Positions 1-12,900 of a stretch of DNA of 64,000 nucleotides are shown here, piece by piece. The DNA lies in contig NC_082611.1 of the NCBI RefSeq assembly GCF_030936135.1, forward strand, positions 8,757,001 to 8,821,000. The letters are read 5' to 3'. The notes beneath the pieces are model-generated. The model had not been told where the DNA came from. It did not search any database and saw nothing but the letters and a program-made list of their open reading frames with translations. The translations under genes and the position numbers were made by a program. Source of the DNA: Gavia stellata. Its lineage: Eukaryota; Chordata; Aves; Gaviiformes; Gaviidae. The first letter of the stretch is position 1; the number at the start of each line of letters is the position of its first letter.

Positions 1-757
1 TAAATGTCTAACAGAAAATGCATCCAGGACATCCTACTGCTTCTCAGACTATTTGTGTAAAATGCATAGGAAACACAGTCCATAAAATTCTGGACCATCC
101 CATCTCAATCGTTGTTTACTACTTTGATTAAGTTTGATTTTAAACTACTTCATTTATAAACAAGTGTCTCTTTTTTTTACGTATTTTATAAGCACCCCTA
201 GCAAAGACATTTTTTCTTTAACTTCAGTATTTCAAAGGTTTCAGCTTCAGGTCTCATTTAGTACAAGTTTTGGCAAATGAAATTGTTTTTTCAGAAAATG
301 GTTTAGACCATCACACTGTCTTAAGAGAAGTAAGTTTTTTTAATCTCAAGGGACAGGAGGAAGCTCCACAAGACACATGGAAAGAAATGAGAGGCAATAA
401 CGAAACAATGATTTTTACTAATTTTTCCGGCTTTGTCTGACTCATCCAGAAATACTACTTTTTTTTTCATAAGCCAATTCCACAAGAATTTTGCCTTCAG
501 CAAACTACTGAGAGATATACAGAGTGTTTTCTCTGGAATCTCCTCTCCTTAAGGAAAGATTGAATATAGGGAGAACTAGCTCAAAGCAGCTGTGAATATC
601 AGAAAATGCTTCTTTCAGCTACAGAAATGGTTATGCATGCTAGGAAAACGTTCTTCTTACTTTCCTGCAACAAATCTGCCTGAGAACTGTTGTACATGCT
701 TCTAAGTTTCCTATTAGAAACACAAAGCAATGCCTTGTCTTACCCAGTCTAACTTAC
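1..757 (-). other. CYTH3 intron 8, 5' part (runs off the left edge)
   Basis: AT-rich non-coding sequence downstream of the exon 8 donor. I looked on the minus strand for the next cytohesin exon ([20 protein letters not shown]) and did not find it. No repeat or RNA gene recognised. Confidence 0.85.
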
Positions 758-906
758 CCGTAGCAATTCTTCTGGAAGGTCACCACCTTCATTAATTCCA
801 CGATTCATAGAGATAAACCTCTCTACTGTGGGTTTATCTCTTACATTGTGGTTGTGCAGACTGGTATTTAACATAATGATCGCAAACGACAGCACATAGC
901 ATGTAT
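758..906 (-). CDS. CYTH3: CYTH3 coding exon 8 (Sec7, Arf-binding groove)
   Basis: 149 nt encoding residues 187-236: [20 protein letters not shown], then [20 protein letters not shown] and [10 protein letters not shown]. The acceptor is cttatttcag and the donor CGG/gtaagt, in phase 0. [12 protein letters not shown] is the highly conserved Sec7 motif 2. The NHNVRDKPT variant and NEGG agree with cytohesin-3; cytohesin-1 has NPNVKDKPT and NDGG. The next exon, expected to begin NLYESIK, is not in the window. Confidence 0.96.
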
Positions 907-3900
907 CTGAAATAAGATTTGAAAAATTATTTATCTCTCTGTGTGTTGTGGCAGAAACCTGTAAAATGAATATATAACTCATCCTGACTGATGAAGAAAA
1001 AGAAACAGGTAGTCAAAAAATTCTGAACACTATACACGAAAGCGAAGTCTCATCTTTCTTTAAACTGTTGAAGTAAGCCTAAGAAGAAAAAAATATGTAA
1101 CAATTCAAATTAAAAGCCAATATGAGTAAAACAGTACAAAAGAATCCAAATAAATTTTTAAACTCTCTGAAATCATTGCTATCACCCTAAATTAACATTT
1201 CACTTGAAACACTGAAGTGTTCTGGGGCAAAACGTTATGTGCACACAGATTTTGTCTAGATCATATTGGTAGAGCCTATAATAGACTTGGTCAATCAGAC
1301 TCCTACTCAAAGTACTTCCAAAGCTTTCTCCAAAGAGAAAGAACAGTCTCTTCAAAATCGTATCTGAACTGCATTTAAACACACTGAAAATTACACTGAC
1401 TCAATTTCTTGGCATACAGGAGGTGGCTAGTACCGCTGAATAATATCAAAAGATGACAAAGGAGATCTTATCGTGCCTCTTGACATGGTTATGATTATAG
1501 TAAATTCTCCCAGAATTCAAGTACAAGATCCTGTGTAAGAAAAAGCAGGATGGAAACCTCTCTGCTACACAGAGGAAAAATGTATTGCGTCTTCAGTATT
1601 TTGTTTTCAGTAAGTATTTTCCTCTCTAGCTGTTGCAGACCTGCTTTATATTAACCTTTTCCTAGCCTATTTGTTCCTCAAACTAAGTGATCAACAGCAA
1701 GCTACGTGTGTATATAACTAAACAGACCAACAAGGCCAGAACACTAGGAGATTCTGTGCAGTATCACAAAGTTTTGTTAGCTTTTATGACTTGAGTAATT
1801 CTAAACCAAGTATTTCAACGGAAAATTGAGGTGCATTTCTAACTGAGAGAAACTATTGCTGAACAGACTGCTAAAGAGAAAGGATACAGTCCTTATAACA
1901 AAAATTAATTACTTTCTAGATAATATACTATAGCCACATATACGTGGACTTGATAAAGAGATAATCAGGTGTAAAGTGCTTATAACTGACAGATGAGACT
2001 GCTCAACCTATTGGTCTCTTCTGCCTTTAAGCCCCTGAGAATCTTACTTTTCCAATTCCTAGCCAAAAATTTTGGTGACATTTCTAAAATGTGTTTTATA
2101 CTTTAATGGGCTTAGATATATATTAATGGTGAAGTTTTATAAATAGAAATGCATTCTGACCAAAAGCTTGCACCTCCTGGAAACAAAGTGTAGGATTAGA
2201 CAGTTGTATTTTCTCAGTTCTCAGAAATTTCTCATTTCACATATTATTTTATCCTGAACTTCCAAACTGGCCATCGTCTCCTGGCATCACATGTAGAAGA
2301 ACATATGTGATCCAAAATACATATACACACACACACACACACTTAAGAACTCCTATTGTTTCCTGTGACTAACCTGTAGACTGGAAGACTCCTGGGTTAC
2401 AAAGGCAATAGCGTGAAGCAAAAGCTTCCATCATACGATCAATTTTTTGAGCCTCTCCTGGGAGTCTGAAGCTCCACAGAAACTGCCTACAGAAGGGAAG
2501 AATAGTTGTTAGACTCATTCCAATATTTATGTATTAAGCATACATTACTAATAATCAGAAACAAAAAAAAATATTAAAAAAAAAATCAGCTATGTCTATA
2601 TACAACGTCCTAGAAATATGTTCTCAATCTCTCAACACACAAGTCAGGAGCTATAATAAAGCAACATGCACAGATGGCTAGCCCAGTAATTCAGCCAGCA
2701 ACACTGCATGCTATCAGGCAAGGTAATACGGCAGTTCATATTCTGAGACTCTTTCTTTTTTTCCAGACTAGTAAACAATTTTCTATATGCATCCCATTTT
2801 TGCTATGAGAATGCTATGGGGAAACAATCAGTTCAATCTTCCGTGGGTTTCCTGGCTACTAAAAGCAATAAACACTCAGCTAGACTTTACTTACAATGTA
2901 AAAAGATACATTACATAAAGTATTTCTGGTAGGGGAGAGAAGCAAGGAAAGCAAAAAACACTTAACATTTTTACTTGAACTCCTCAAACATTTAAAAAAT
3001 AGTCACAATAACAAGAAAAACCCCAGTGCTTAGAGAGGTGCTGCCTGTCTAGTGTAAGTTCACCCTACAAGAATCAGACCCAGAACTTAAAAATAAAGAC
3101 TCATGCTATCACCTCAGTAATTTTGTAATATATGCAGGAGATCTGCGCTCCTGTTTAGCAGCATGAACTGAAATAGTTTTTACATTCATAACTTATTTTT
3201 CTACATAGAGGTACCCTGGAATGCATACAGTCTTCACAAATTTACTTATGGCACACTGTGGCGCTAAAAAGCTCCAATGAATTTAATCACTTATTCTTTT
3301 CCTTCTTAGCAAAAGAAATATCTAAATTAAAACAGGATCTAAACCAGCAAAGTTACATGCTCTGCCATGCAAAACAAGTTCTTGATATTCCCTGTACTCT
3401 GGGTGCCAATATAATAACCATTTATTCCTGTCTTCATCAGTTTTCATTTTAGGACATTATATTAAAGTGTCACAGGCCATCTTTAGTTTGTCAGCTCTAT
3501 ATGCTGTCTTTTACTTACCCCATGCAAGGTTCCAACCCAGATCACGAATTTTGTAAGCTACCAAAATACAAACATTTAATAGTAGCAGCTGCTAAGGAAT
3601 AATAAAGTCAAACCTAATGTTAAATTGGGTAAAAGAGATAGGAATATGAAGCCTCCCAGACAAGCTTCAGCAGCCAGAGAAAAGGCTTCCTTAGCTCAAG
3701 CCTCAGGCAGCTCAAGTTACCACCACATCACTCAACCATAGCAAAGCTGCTCTGACTCCACATCAGAAGGCTCTGCACCAGAGACAAAGATCACACGGAC
3801 ATTTCAATTTATCTGGTGTCAGGAGGGAGTCACTTGTGGCAATGAAACTGGCAGAACTGTCTAAATCGACTTAATCTGCTAGATCTATTATGGATTTCCA

Positions 3901-6900
3901 CCAAGACGAGAAGGGACTTCACAAGGTCACTGTATGCTGGCATCCAAAGAAACCAGGTAAACTGTTCACTCAGCAAGGGAAAAAAAGTATAGGATGGTAT
4001 TACACTTTCTTTCACATGACAAGTGGAAAACTCTGAGGAAAGTAGAAGGAAATTATGTGACTCAAAGTTTACCTCTTTGCAATTGAACACCATCACTGAT
4101 TATGGTCAGCAGGATTCCCCCCCTCCCTGCCCAAAGGAACAAGTTGAGGTGGAAGGAAAGGAGAAAGAGGATGGTAGCAAAGAAAATTATTTATTTGCTT
4201 GGGTTAGGGGTTTGTTTGTATTTTATGTATCTCTGTGCTAAGATATAAAACAGATCTTCAAATGTCCATATATGGCAGGCATACCAAAGAGTTATGGCTA
4301 TGTTTGAGTTGTTTGTGTTTGTATTTGTCTGAAATAATTAAAAGTTTTCACCTTCAAAGGCAGCACACACACAAGCAACTGGAAGGGTTAAAACAGAGCT
4401 GTCTCTGCTAACTTGCTCAGTAATGCATATAATCATGCTGAGCTGTAGATCAGCTTTCTAACGAATAAATCAACACAGTGACTCATATGAACGTGCAACC
4501 TGATAAAGGAAGCTCAGGTCAAAAAAAAGAAAGAATTTACTCACCTTAAGGCTTGTACAAGATTGAGATCAGCGAACTCATGGAGTTCAACAAAAGCCTG
4601 AAGAACTTTAATATTAAATTCATCTCTATGAAAGACAAAAATGGAAATAGACAATTACAATTCTGAACTTCAAAAGTCGTGTTTGTTATCTCTATTTGCT
4701 TCCGAGAATAAGCAAGGAAATAATTTGATCAGTATGATCAAATTAAGTTATCAGAAATAGTTTACACATTTATTTGAGAGGTATTTTAATACTTAACACT
4801 AGTATTTTGCCCATTTTTGCTGGCATTAAAAAGGTAGGTTAGCAAGAGTCAGTACACTTGAACTGATTTTAGTACTGCTTATTTAAATGACCCAAAAATG
4901 GCCTGGCATTTTTTGCGTCACATTTATTATCACTGCACCTGCCTTGATATGGGATGATACCTGACAAATTTATCCAGTAAAAAGTCTTTTGCAGAAACTG
5001 TGTCATAAAACAAACAGTTACTGTAAGATTAATTAAGATTAATTTAAGATTAATTAAGTTAATTTAAACAACAGTTAATGTAAGATTAATTTCTTTAGCC
5101 ATACAACACATGAAAAACAAACTATCCTGGTTTTTCCTCTAAGAACAGAAAATATTAAAGCAGTATTTTATGTACAAAGATGAGGAACAGAAATGCTTCA
5201 ACTGATTGTACCTAAGAAAAAGAACAGCTTTTAAAAAGAGCTACTTAGTACGTAGTATATTCTTACTCCATTCCCAAAAATCATTACAATGAAAGTTTAC
5301 CAAAATCAGAATAGGTTTTGAATGGGCTTCCTCTCCCCTATCTTTTATATTGCTACATAAATCATGAGCCAAATTATGCTTTGTTTGATACAAAGGTGTT
5401 GAAATGCAAAAGTAACATTTAAACATGCATGAACAGAAAACTATTTGGATGCAGACAGAATTTAGTCTACACGATCACTTAGTTCATATGCCAGAAGCGT
5501 AAAGGCTTATAATCCTCAGGGTGTGCTGTAAATACATCACCAAGACAGAATGTTGCATATCAGCCTCCACCCGAAAATAGAAAGGTGTGCACTCACCAAG
5601 AATTATGTTGCATTACTGACTAACTGCATAGTCAGACTAACCTGTAACACTCATGAATAAATACCTTAAAACAAACCATTAATTCATTAGCATGTCCCCA
5701 TATTGTTTACAGAAAAACACATCAGCTCTGTCAAGCAAAACAGAGCAATTCGAAAAATTTAGTAATACACAATTCAACTGCGTGACTACTTCTCAGTGCA
5801 GTGAAAAAAAGTGGCACAATAGTATAATAAAAGAGAGCACTTCGTTACTCTAATATTGATTTTGCTTATATGTACATAAAACTGCAGTAATTCAAAACAA
5901 ATATTAGCCTTATACTCAAATTTTTGCTCTCCTAGGTTTTAATGTAGACTGGATTAATAGTGATACTTGTGCTGGGTACAGCTCCAAAGACCCAAGCCAA
6001 GTATCACAAAAGGTCTAGGAAGCCACTTAAAAAAAAAAAAGTGAAGACTTAGCCACATACAAAGAAATCTTGTCTTTTACAAGATGTAATTCATCCCTTA
6101 TTTATTGTACATTTTTAGGTGTTATCTCGTTCCATTTTACCATTCACCTTTTTCAGTTTGATGAGTGCTATAACACTATAAAAGTCAATAATTTAAAGTA
6201 TATCCCTTTATGGCAGAACGTTATACAGACATTTCATTCTGTTGACTATCCTGGTCTAATCTTCAGCTATATTTAGCTAGAATGCAGAAGTAATTCATGA
6301 TGGGCCCCTGAGAGGGAGTGGCAAAGTAAAAGAGAATGTCCTCAGACTCCAAATGCCTTGACAAAAGATAGTACATAACTCAACAAAAACTAATCTATAA
6401 TATGCACTGCCATTTGCATAGCACAAATCACTTAACAGCCTGTTTCTAAGGTAGTCACAACAGCAAAACTAGCTTAAGACTACCTCAATTGTCACATTTT
6501 GTTTTATCCCAGGTATTTTATCCCCCATGGCAGGGGGGCTGGAACTAGATGATCTTTAAGGTCCCTTCCAACCCAAACCATTTTATGATTCTAAGATTTA
6601 TTTTACCCCAGGACCTAAAGGCCTAATACACTGTTTTCAGGGAACATGAATAAAAGTTATTAGGATTCTAGGAAATTAATGTTGCAATTCAAAGGCATAT
6701 GATGAACCAATTCCCCATTCCAGACCCGACTACCTTGAAATTTCCATACACCTTCCTGGATATCAGATTGTCAATTCTTCACGTCCACCCCCCCCCTTAC
6801 TAATTCATATAAGTGAAGAAAAAAAATAGACAGAAATCCTATCTGCTTTGCCATTAGCATATTAATATTACACCTTCACAGAAATGAAGACACATGAAAA

Positions 6901-9900
6901 AAACAATTAAAGTAGACTGACTAGATACATTGAATAAAAGCTCCTTTTAAAGCAAAAAATAATTTTAATTATTTAATAATTTTTTTTTTTACTTCAACTG
7001 CTCCTTAAAATGGATAGATTGCTTCTGCCTTGTGGCAAAATAGGAGCAGTATGTTATTTTTTTTCACTTCTTCTAAGATTTTATTATCCAGTTGATAGAT
7101 TTATACAAAATTTCCTGATCAAATTTGTATTCAGTATGACCACTACATTTGTCTGTATTTAAGTCTTGAAAAAGTCAGAAGATATAACCAAATTGCATAT
7201 TTATCTGTATACATACTCAATATTAAGAAAGATTGCCCTGTATTTTCAGGTTAGACCACAGTGCTGCCCAGAAGCATCCCTGCCAGGGATGCAAAAGAAT
7301 GAGCAATACATTATCTAATTTTAAATGTGAACCCATAAATAGTCACACGAATGTTATTGATGGCTTCAATGGACCTGGACGTATTGCCAAGACCTTTCTG
7401 CATGAGTACAGGGGTTCTGGGAATAGGGCTAGAAAAACTGGAAGTATTTCAGAAGACAATATGAAAGGTAGAATGCAGCTGTCAAAAATGAACACAGACT
7501 GCTTTATACAAGCTTTGTTACAGTTTTGCAATTACGGACATTAACACATAAGTGATTTTATAATACTGATTGCCCAAATATTCAAGAGAAACAACATAAT
7601 GCTGTTGTATAAAAATTGTTGAAATGTCTACATATACTGTACAGAAACTTCATAGCCAAGATCTATTTTCAAAATATACATATTACAGTAAAACTTTCAT
7701 TAAACCTATTAAAGTCAGGAGGAAATTGCTGAGCCCAAACTAAGCCATTGATGCTGTAAACAGATTACAGGTGCCTCAAAAGGAATCTGCCAGAACATAT
7801 CGCTACAGGAGTATATCCTAAATGAGTCAACTTTTAAGCCTCCATAACTGGCATCTGAACCGGAACATGTGCAAGCACGTAGATACACGTACTCCAACCC
7901 ACTCTTCACTTCTGTCTCTTTCTACTGCCTTTTTCGAAATCAGTTCCTGGGTTGCAGAGCAATGGAAGTAATTTGCATTTTGATTATGTTTTGCAATAGT
8001 ATGCATAAATATGCATGCTGCATGTTTATTGTACTAGGATTGATAAAGATACGGTGCGGTTGCCCTTTGAGACGCCTACTTACTAATGGGAAGTCTGTGT
8101 GCAGGGAAGAAGACAACACTAAAACCTGCTTAGAACTATTGTCCCAGGAACTACCCATTTTAATAAGTAATTTCTTTACTATCCAATTATTAGCAATTGT
8201 AAATCACTCCTTGTCTGGGCACAGTATTGAGAGTTACCAGAACTGTTGCAATACAACTTTCAGACATCCCAAAAGCTCATGGTATTAAGTTATACACTAT
8301 AGCCAAATTTAAGGGTATTTTCTCAAAATAGTAAGTTACAATGAATTAAATATTATTCCACAATGTACCCATTTAAAAAGAACAACAATCTAACAGAAAA
8401 AAACCTATCCCAATACCATAAATACTTTTACTTCCTGCTGTAGCTTTTATAGATCTCAGAGTAGTAGAGTAGCTCTCATGCAGCCTGTGAAGGGGAGGGT
8501 AACTACCAAAACCCGTAAGTATGCTTTGTAAACTCAAGAACAAAGTTTCAATCTTTTTATTTTACCTTTCACCGAGGTAATCTCCAATTACCGTTTTATT
8601 TAATCCTTCTCCTTTATAAAGGAACTGTGCAATGTCTTCTGCAGTGTTCTGCAGGAGGTCATTTTCTATCAGAAACTGTATTCCCTAGGAAGAGCAATTC
8701 CAGAAGAAAAGGAATGTTATGTTTTCTTCCACAAGCATTTATGTAAATACCGCTTATAACTATTTGGTATTAATATACTGACACAGACATATACATAGCA
8801 CATTAAGAATTACATTAGCCTACAGATTTTTTTTTTTTTAATGAAATGGTAAACAAATGTTTTTCAGTTAGATAAGCAATATTTAGTACTGCTTTAAAGA
8901 TTAAAATGAGAACACATTTTTAAGGCTAGAAGTACTAGGTGGCAGTTTGAATCCCTCAACAACAGAAGTATCAAATATTAATTGAATAAGGATTCCACGT
9001 TGCTCTTTGGAGTTAATGTGTGAGTTGTCCTGTTCAGAATATTGCGTAAGCGTCTGCAGAGACATAATCTGTAAAATCATAAAATGAAGAGGTACATAGG
9101 AATAACTTAATTATCACCATGAAACAAAACAAAGCATCTGTGACAATCTACAAACTGCAACCCAATACATCAAGCCACTACTTGCAATAGAAGTCATGGC
9201 TGAAGATACCGAAAGCAGTTTAAAAGAGTTTATGCTGACACTGGGATTATCAGTGACTTCTGGCTGTGCTGGAACCGAAATATTCACAAAGGACTTGAAC
9301 TAGACTGTTCACAAAGGACTGTTCATGAACCAGTCAAGCTTCTACCACAGAGCTTCCATCAAAGCCAGGAGGAGAGTCTTACCCTGTCCCTCAGTGGGTA
9401 CTTGATTGAGCCCCTGGACTCCTATGCCTCCATAAATTACTGGCCCTATAACTCACACACTCTAGGGATGCCTAGAGAACTTTCTGCAAAGCGGTAAAGA
9501 AAGGAGACTAAGAGTTATATGAAGATTATGTAAAGGATGGAAGGAATAACATTCCAACACTCAGCAGGTCATGAAGAGATAGCACTCTTCTCCCCACCAC
9601 ACACCCCAATAAAGATGTTGCTCTTCCTGCTGATTTCATAAAACTGTTAACAGCATGCTAGTGGAAAGTAGGAACGGCAACTCTAAGTAACCTTAATATC
9701 TTGGATTCCAAATATGTACAGAAGAGCTTAATAAATTATTCCAAATCTTTCCTACTAGAATATTTAATAACTTCAGAAAGAGTAGAAGTTTTTCAATTTC
9801 TGCAAATGGAATATATTTCTTTTTTATTTCATTACAACTAGGAAAATTTCCATTATTTTTTGATATAGCACAGAAGGCCCTGCAGTAATGTTCAAAAAAG

Positions 9901-12900
9901 TAATTACCCTTCTGTTTGGTTGATTCTGGTTTTTTATAATGAAATTATTACCTGCCTGACAAAAAAAAAAGTCAATTTTCTGACCTAATTTAACAAAGAA
10001 AATGAACTGTGATGTTATAAGGCTTGAAGCTTTTTTTAGAAGTCTGGAATGCAATTCTCTCAAAACAATTTTATCATCATCTGAAAACTTAATTTCAATG
10101 ACAGGCTGGTATTCTGACTCTGACAACTTATTTTTATAAGTAATTTCAGAACAGACACGATTTAGTTGCAAAGAATGTATCTGTTTTATCTTGAAGCAGA
10201 AATAGCTGAGCTTTCCTCAAAAATTATCCCCATTTTTTTTTCCTTTTTTTTTTTTTTTTTAAATTATTCAGATGTTAAAGACCCAGAAGTCAAATAGACA
10301 GGAAAAGGAATTTGTCTGGGACAACAACTCCAGCGTCTGGAATAAATGGTAAAATAGGTCAGCCAAATCCCCATCAACTCCTACTCTATCCGTTGTCTTG
10401 ATGCAAATTTTCTTTCTGTAGACTGATAGAAGATGGAAGACAGCTGTACTAGTTCGACCTCCCCACACAAAATTCATGACTACAGAAATACTCAATATTC
10501 ACTACAAAGATTGCATAGATTTTTTTTTTTTTTTAAGTCAGTGCAATGAAATCTGCTTTGAATTTCATAGCTTTTACAGTAACTTAATTACAAATTTTGC
10601 AGTTATTTAAACCCTGCCTTTGTCATAGAGAATTCATTTTCTGGGCCCAGCGCAGGCAGTACTGACTTCCAGTGCTGTGAATTTCAACCACAGCTTGTCG
10701 TCTGCACAGGGATTCTTGAAGTGTTTTACAAACTTTATCATTATAGCCCTTCCCACACTAGCTAACCAAATCCAAACAGCAAAGTACGTGATATTACATC
10801 ACGTAACTGCGTTAAACACAGCTATTTTGAATGAGGGTTTTCTGGGTGGGGACAGGCAGAATTACTCTATGTATAGGTTACGCACTAGAAAATGTAAAGG
10901 TCTTCAAATAAAAATGGTAAAAGAAAATTACCTCACTGTGTTCCTGCTAACATGAAAACATTAGAACTCTCTTACTTGGTTTTAAAGAAGAAAACTTGGG
11001 GATTCAGTGTACGTATTATTACCTTAGTTCTTTCACATTCCTAACTCTGGATACCATCTTCCCTCCCATTTATGAATGAAAAACATCCTTTCCGCAATGA
11101 CCCCAAGTTAATTCTCTCAACATTAGAAGGACGTATATTTTAGCTGTCTGTAATTTATAGTAGTAGCTGCAAACAAGATGATCTAGCTTTAGAGCAGCCA
11201 GCTATTGCAGGCCACCACTGATTCATAGACATCATTAAGAAATTACTACTGTAAGTCTGTTTACCACATTTAAATTATGTTACAGTAGCAATGCGGCCAC
11301 AGCATCTATTTATAGAAATAATTTCTCCCAACAAGAACAGTAACAAAAAATAGTTAACATTGGAATGAAAGCATCTGACATCATCCTGTGACTTTGCCAC
11401 AAACTTCTAGGATGTGAAAGAGCTGGAGGACAACAGCAAACTGGGTATTCTGCCCTCAACAGAACTGAAGTTAGACAGTCACCAAAATGGAAAATAAAAA
11501 TAGGAGACATGGTCAATAGCGTAAAAAGAGTTCAAAGTACTTGAGTGTTTCGGGTAAATTGAAAACAGCCTGAAGAATAGCAGCCATCACTGTACTTGGA
11601 ACATTAGAGAAAAGCCACCAAAATGTAACTGAATTCAACACAATTGGAAAAACAAATGCTAAACAATTTCCAAAAAGACCTTCAAGAAGACTCTTCACAA
11701 ATTCAAAATGGAATCTCAATTGCAAACAATAGAAGGCAGTATAACAAAGCAAGGAAGATGTAAAATGTAAAGTAAAGGCTAAAGGTCAAATATGTCAAAG
11801 CAGCTCTTTTAAATATACCGGGGGAGGTCTGTAAGAACATGTGCAGGTCCCTGAATTTTCCAGAAAATTAACAATTATTTAAGAAAAGTAGAGGCACTGT
11901 GGGGAAATTAACTACTTTACTTCTTGGCTAAATGCACAGTAGACTTCTTGAAATTGGTAATCAAGTTTCTACCTGCAGGTGTTCGTACAAGTCATATAGG
12001 TACACATATATATGTACACAAACATACAAATGTTCATACATGCCTTTTTCACAAACAGAATTCAGATATGCAAATACAGAAGTCTAAATGAGAACAAATT
12101 AAAAAACATGCTAAAGGTATTTTGGAAGAAACAAAAATAGGAGGGCATAAAAAAAAAAAATTATGGCCTCACTAATAACCAAACTTCCAAATATTTTTAG
12201 AATTATATTTGATGTATCAACATAGAACACCTCTATCAGGTACAAATAATCTTTCTGCAAGCCAGCTCAATCAACACATGGCATATTTAGTTGTTGATAA
12301 ATAAGCTCCATTATCAAAAAAGGTTTGCTTAAGTGAAAAAAGCACACGACTGGCAAATGACTATGTAACTGCCTCTAATTTAACCCTCTGCTCAGTGTGT
12401 TACAGGATACACAAATAAAGCTTATGAACTTATATTATCAGAAATGTTTTCTTAAGAAAACACTACTGTATTTGTCACAGATCATATTAGAAGCAGGAGC
12501 TTGATTCCTGACAAGTGGAAAAAAAAAATTCTCTACCTTCTTAGGGTCCATGTTGAATTTCTTCCTTCCCATGGCTATTTGCTTATTTCTTTGTGTAGTT
12601 TTGCTACACGTGGAGAGAAAGAGAAACAACAAGAAGTTATCAGTTGCCCTTTTACAAAAACAGCAACTTCTGGATGAGCTTCTTTTAATTTGTATTTTGG
12701 CTACTTTATATTTTCTACTACAAAAACAAGACTTTTTGTAAGGGGGAAAATTATGTTACTATTTTCAATTCTTTCAAGTGACCGCAGCTTCAGAGGATTA
12801 CATCATTATCAATTGGACAGTCTAAAATGTTACATTCTATCCAACATATTCTCTATGCACATGAATGATACACCTGAACAGGATAAAGTCAGGCTTTAGA

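Larger units (their letters stand above)
4626..8565 (-). other. CYTH3 intron 5
   Basis: 3940-bp intron holding an AT-rich tandem repeat (5014-5091) and a CR1 3' end (6525-6597). The remainder is unremarkable AT-rich sequence. A 139-codon plus-strand frame at 7869-8288 shows no protein family features. Confidence 0.88.

Noticed and set aside
7869..8288. 139-codon plus-strand frame in CYTH3 intron 5
   Set aside because: No domain, no Kozak or splice support, and a length compatible with chance in this much AT-rich DNA.
9824..10171. 115-codon minus-strand frame in CYTH3 intron 4, considered as an alternative exon
   Set aside because: The translation looks protein-like but has no recognisable family and no convincing flanking splice sites, and cytohesins have no known exon here.
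11513..11752. Hydrophobic 79-codon minus-strand frame in intron 4
   Set aside because: A membrane-like composition arises easily from T-rich sequence; no partner exons or family resemblance found.
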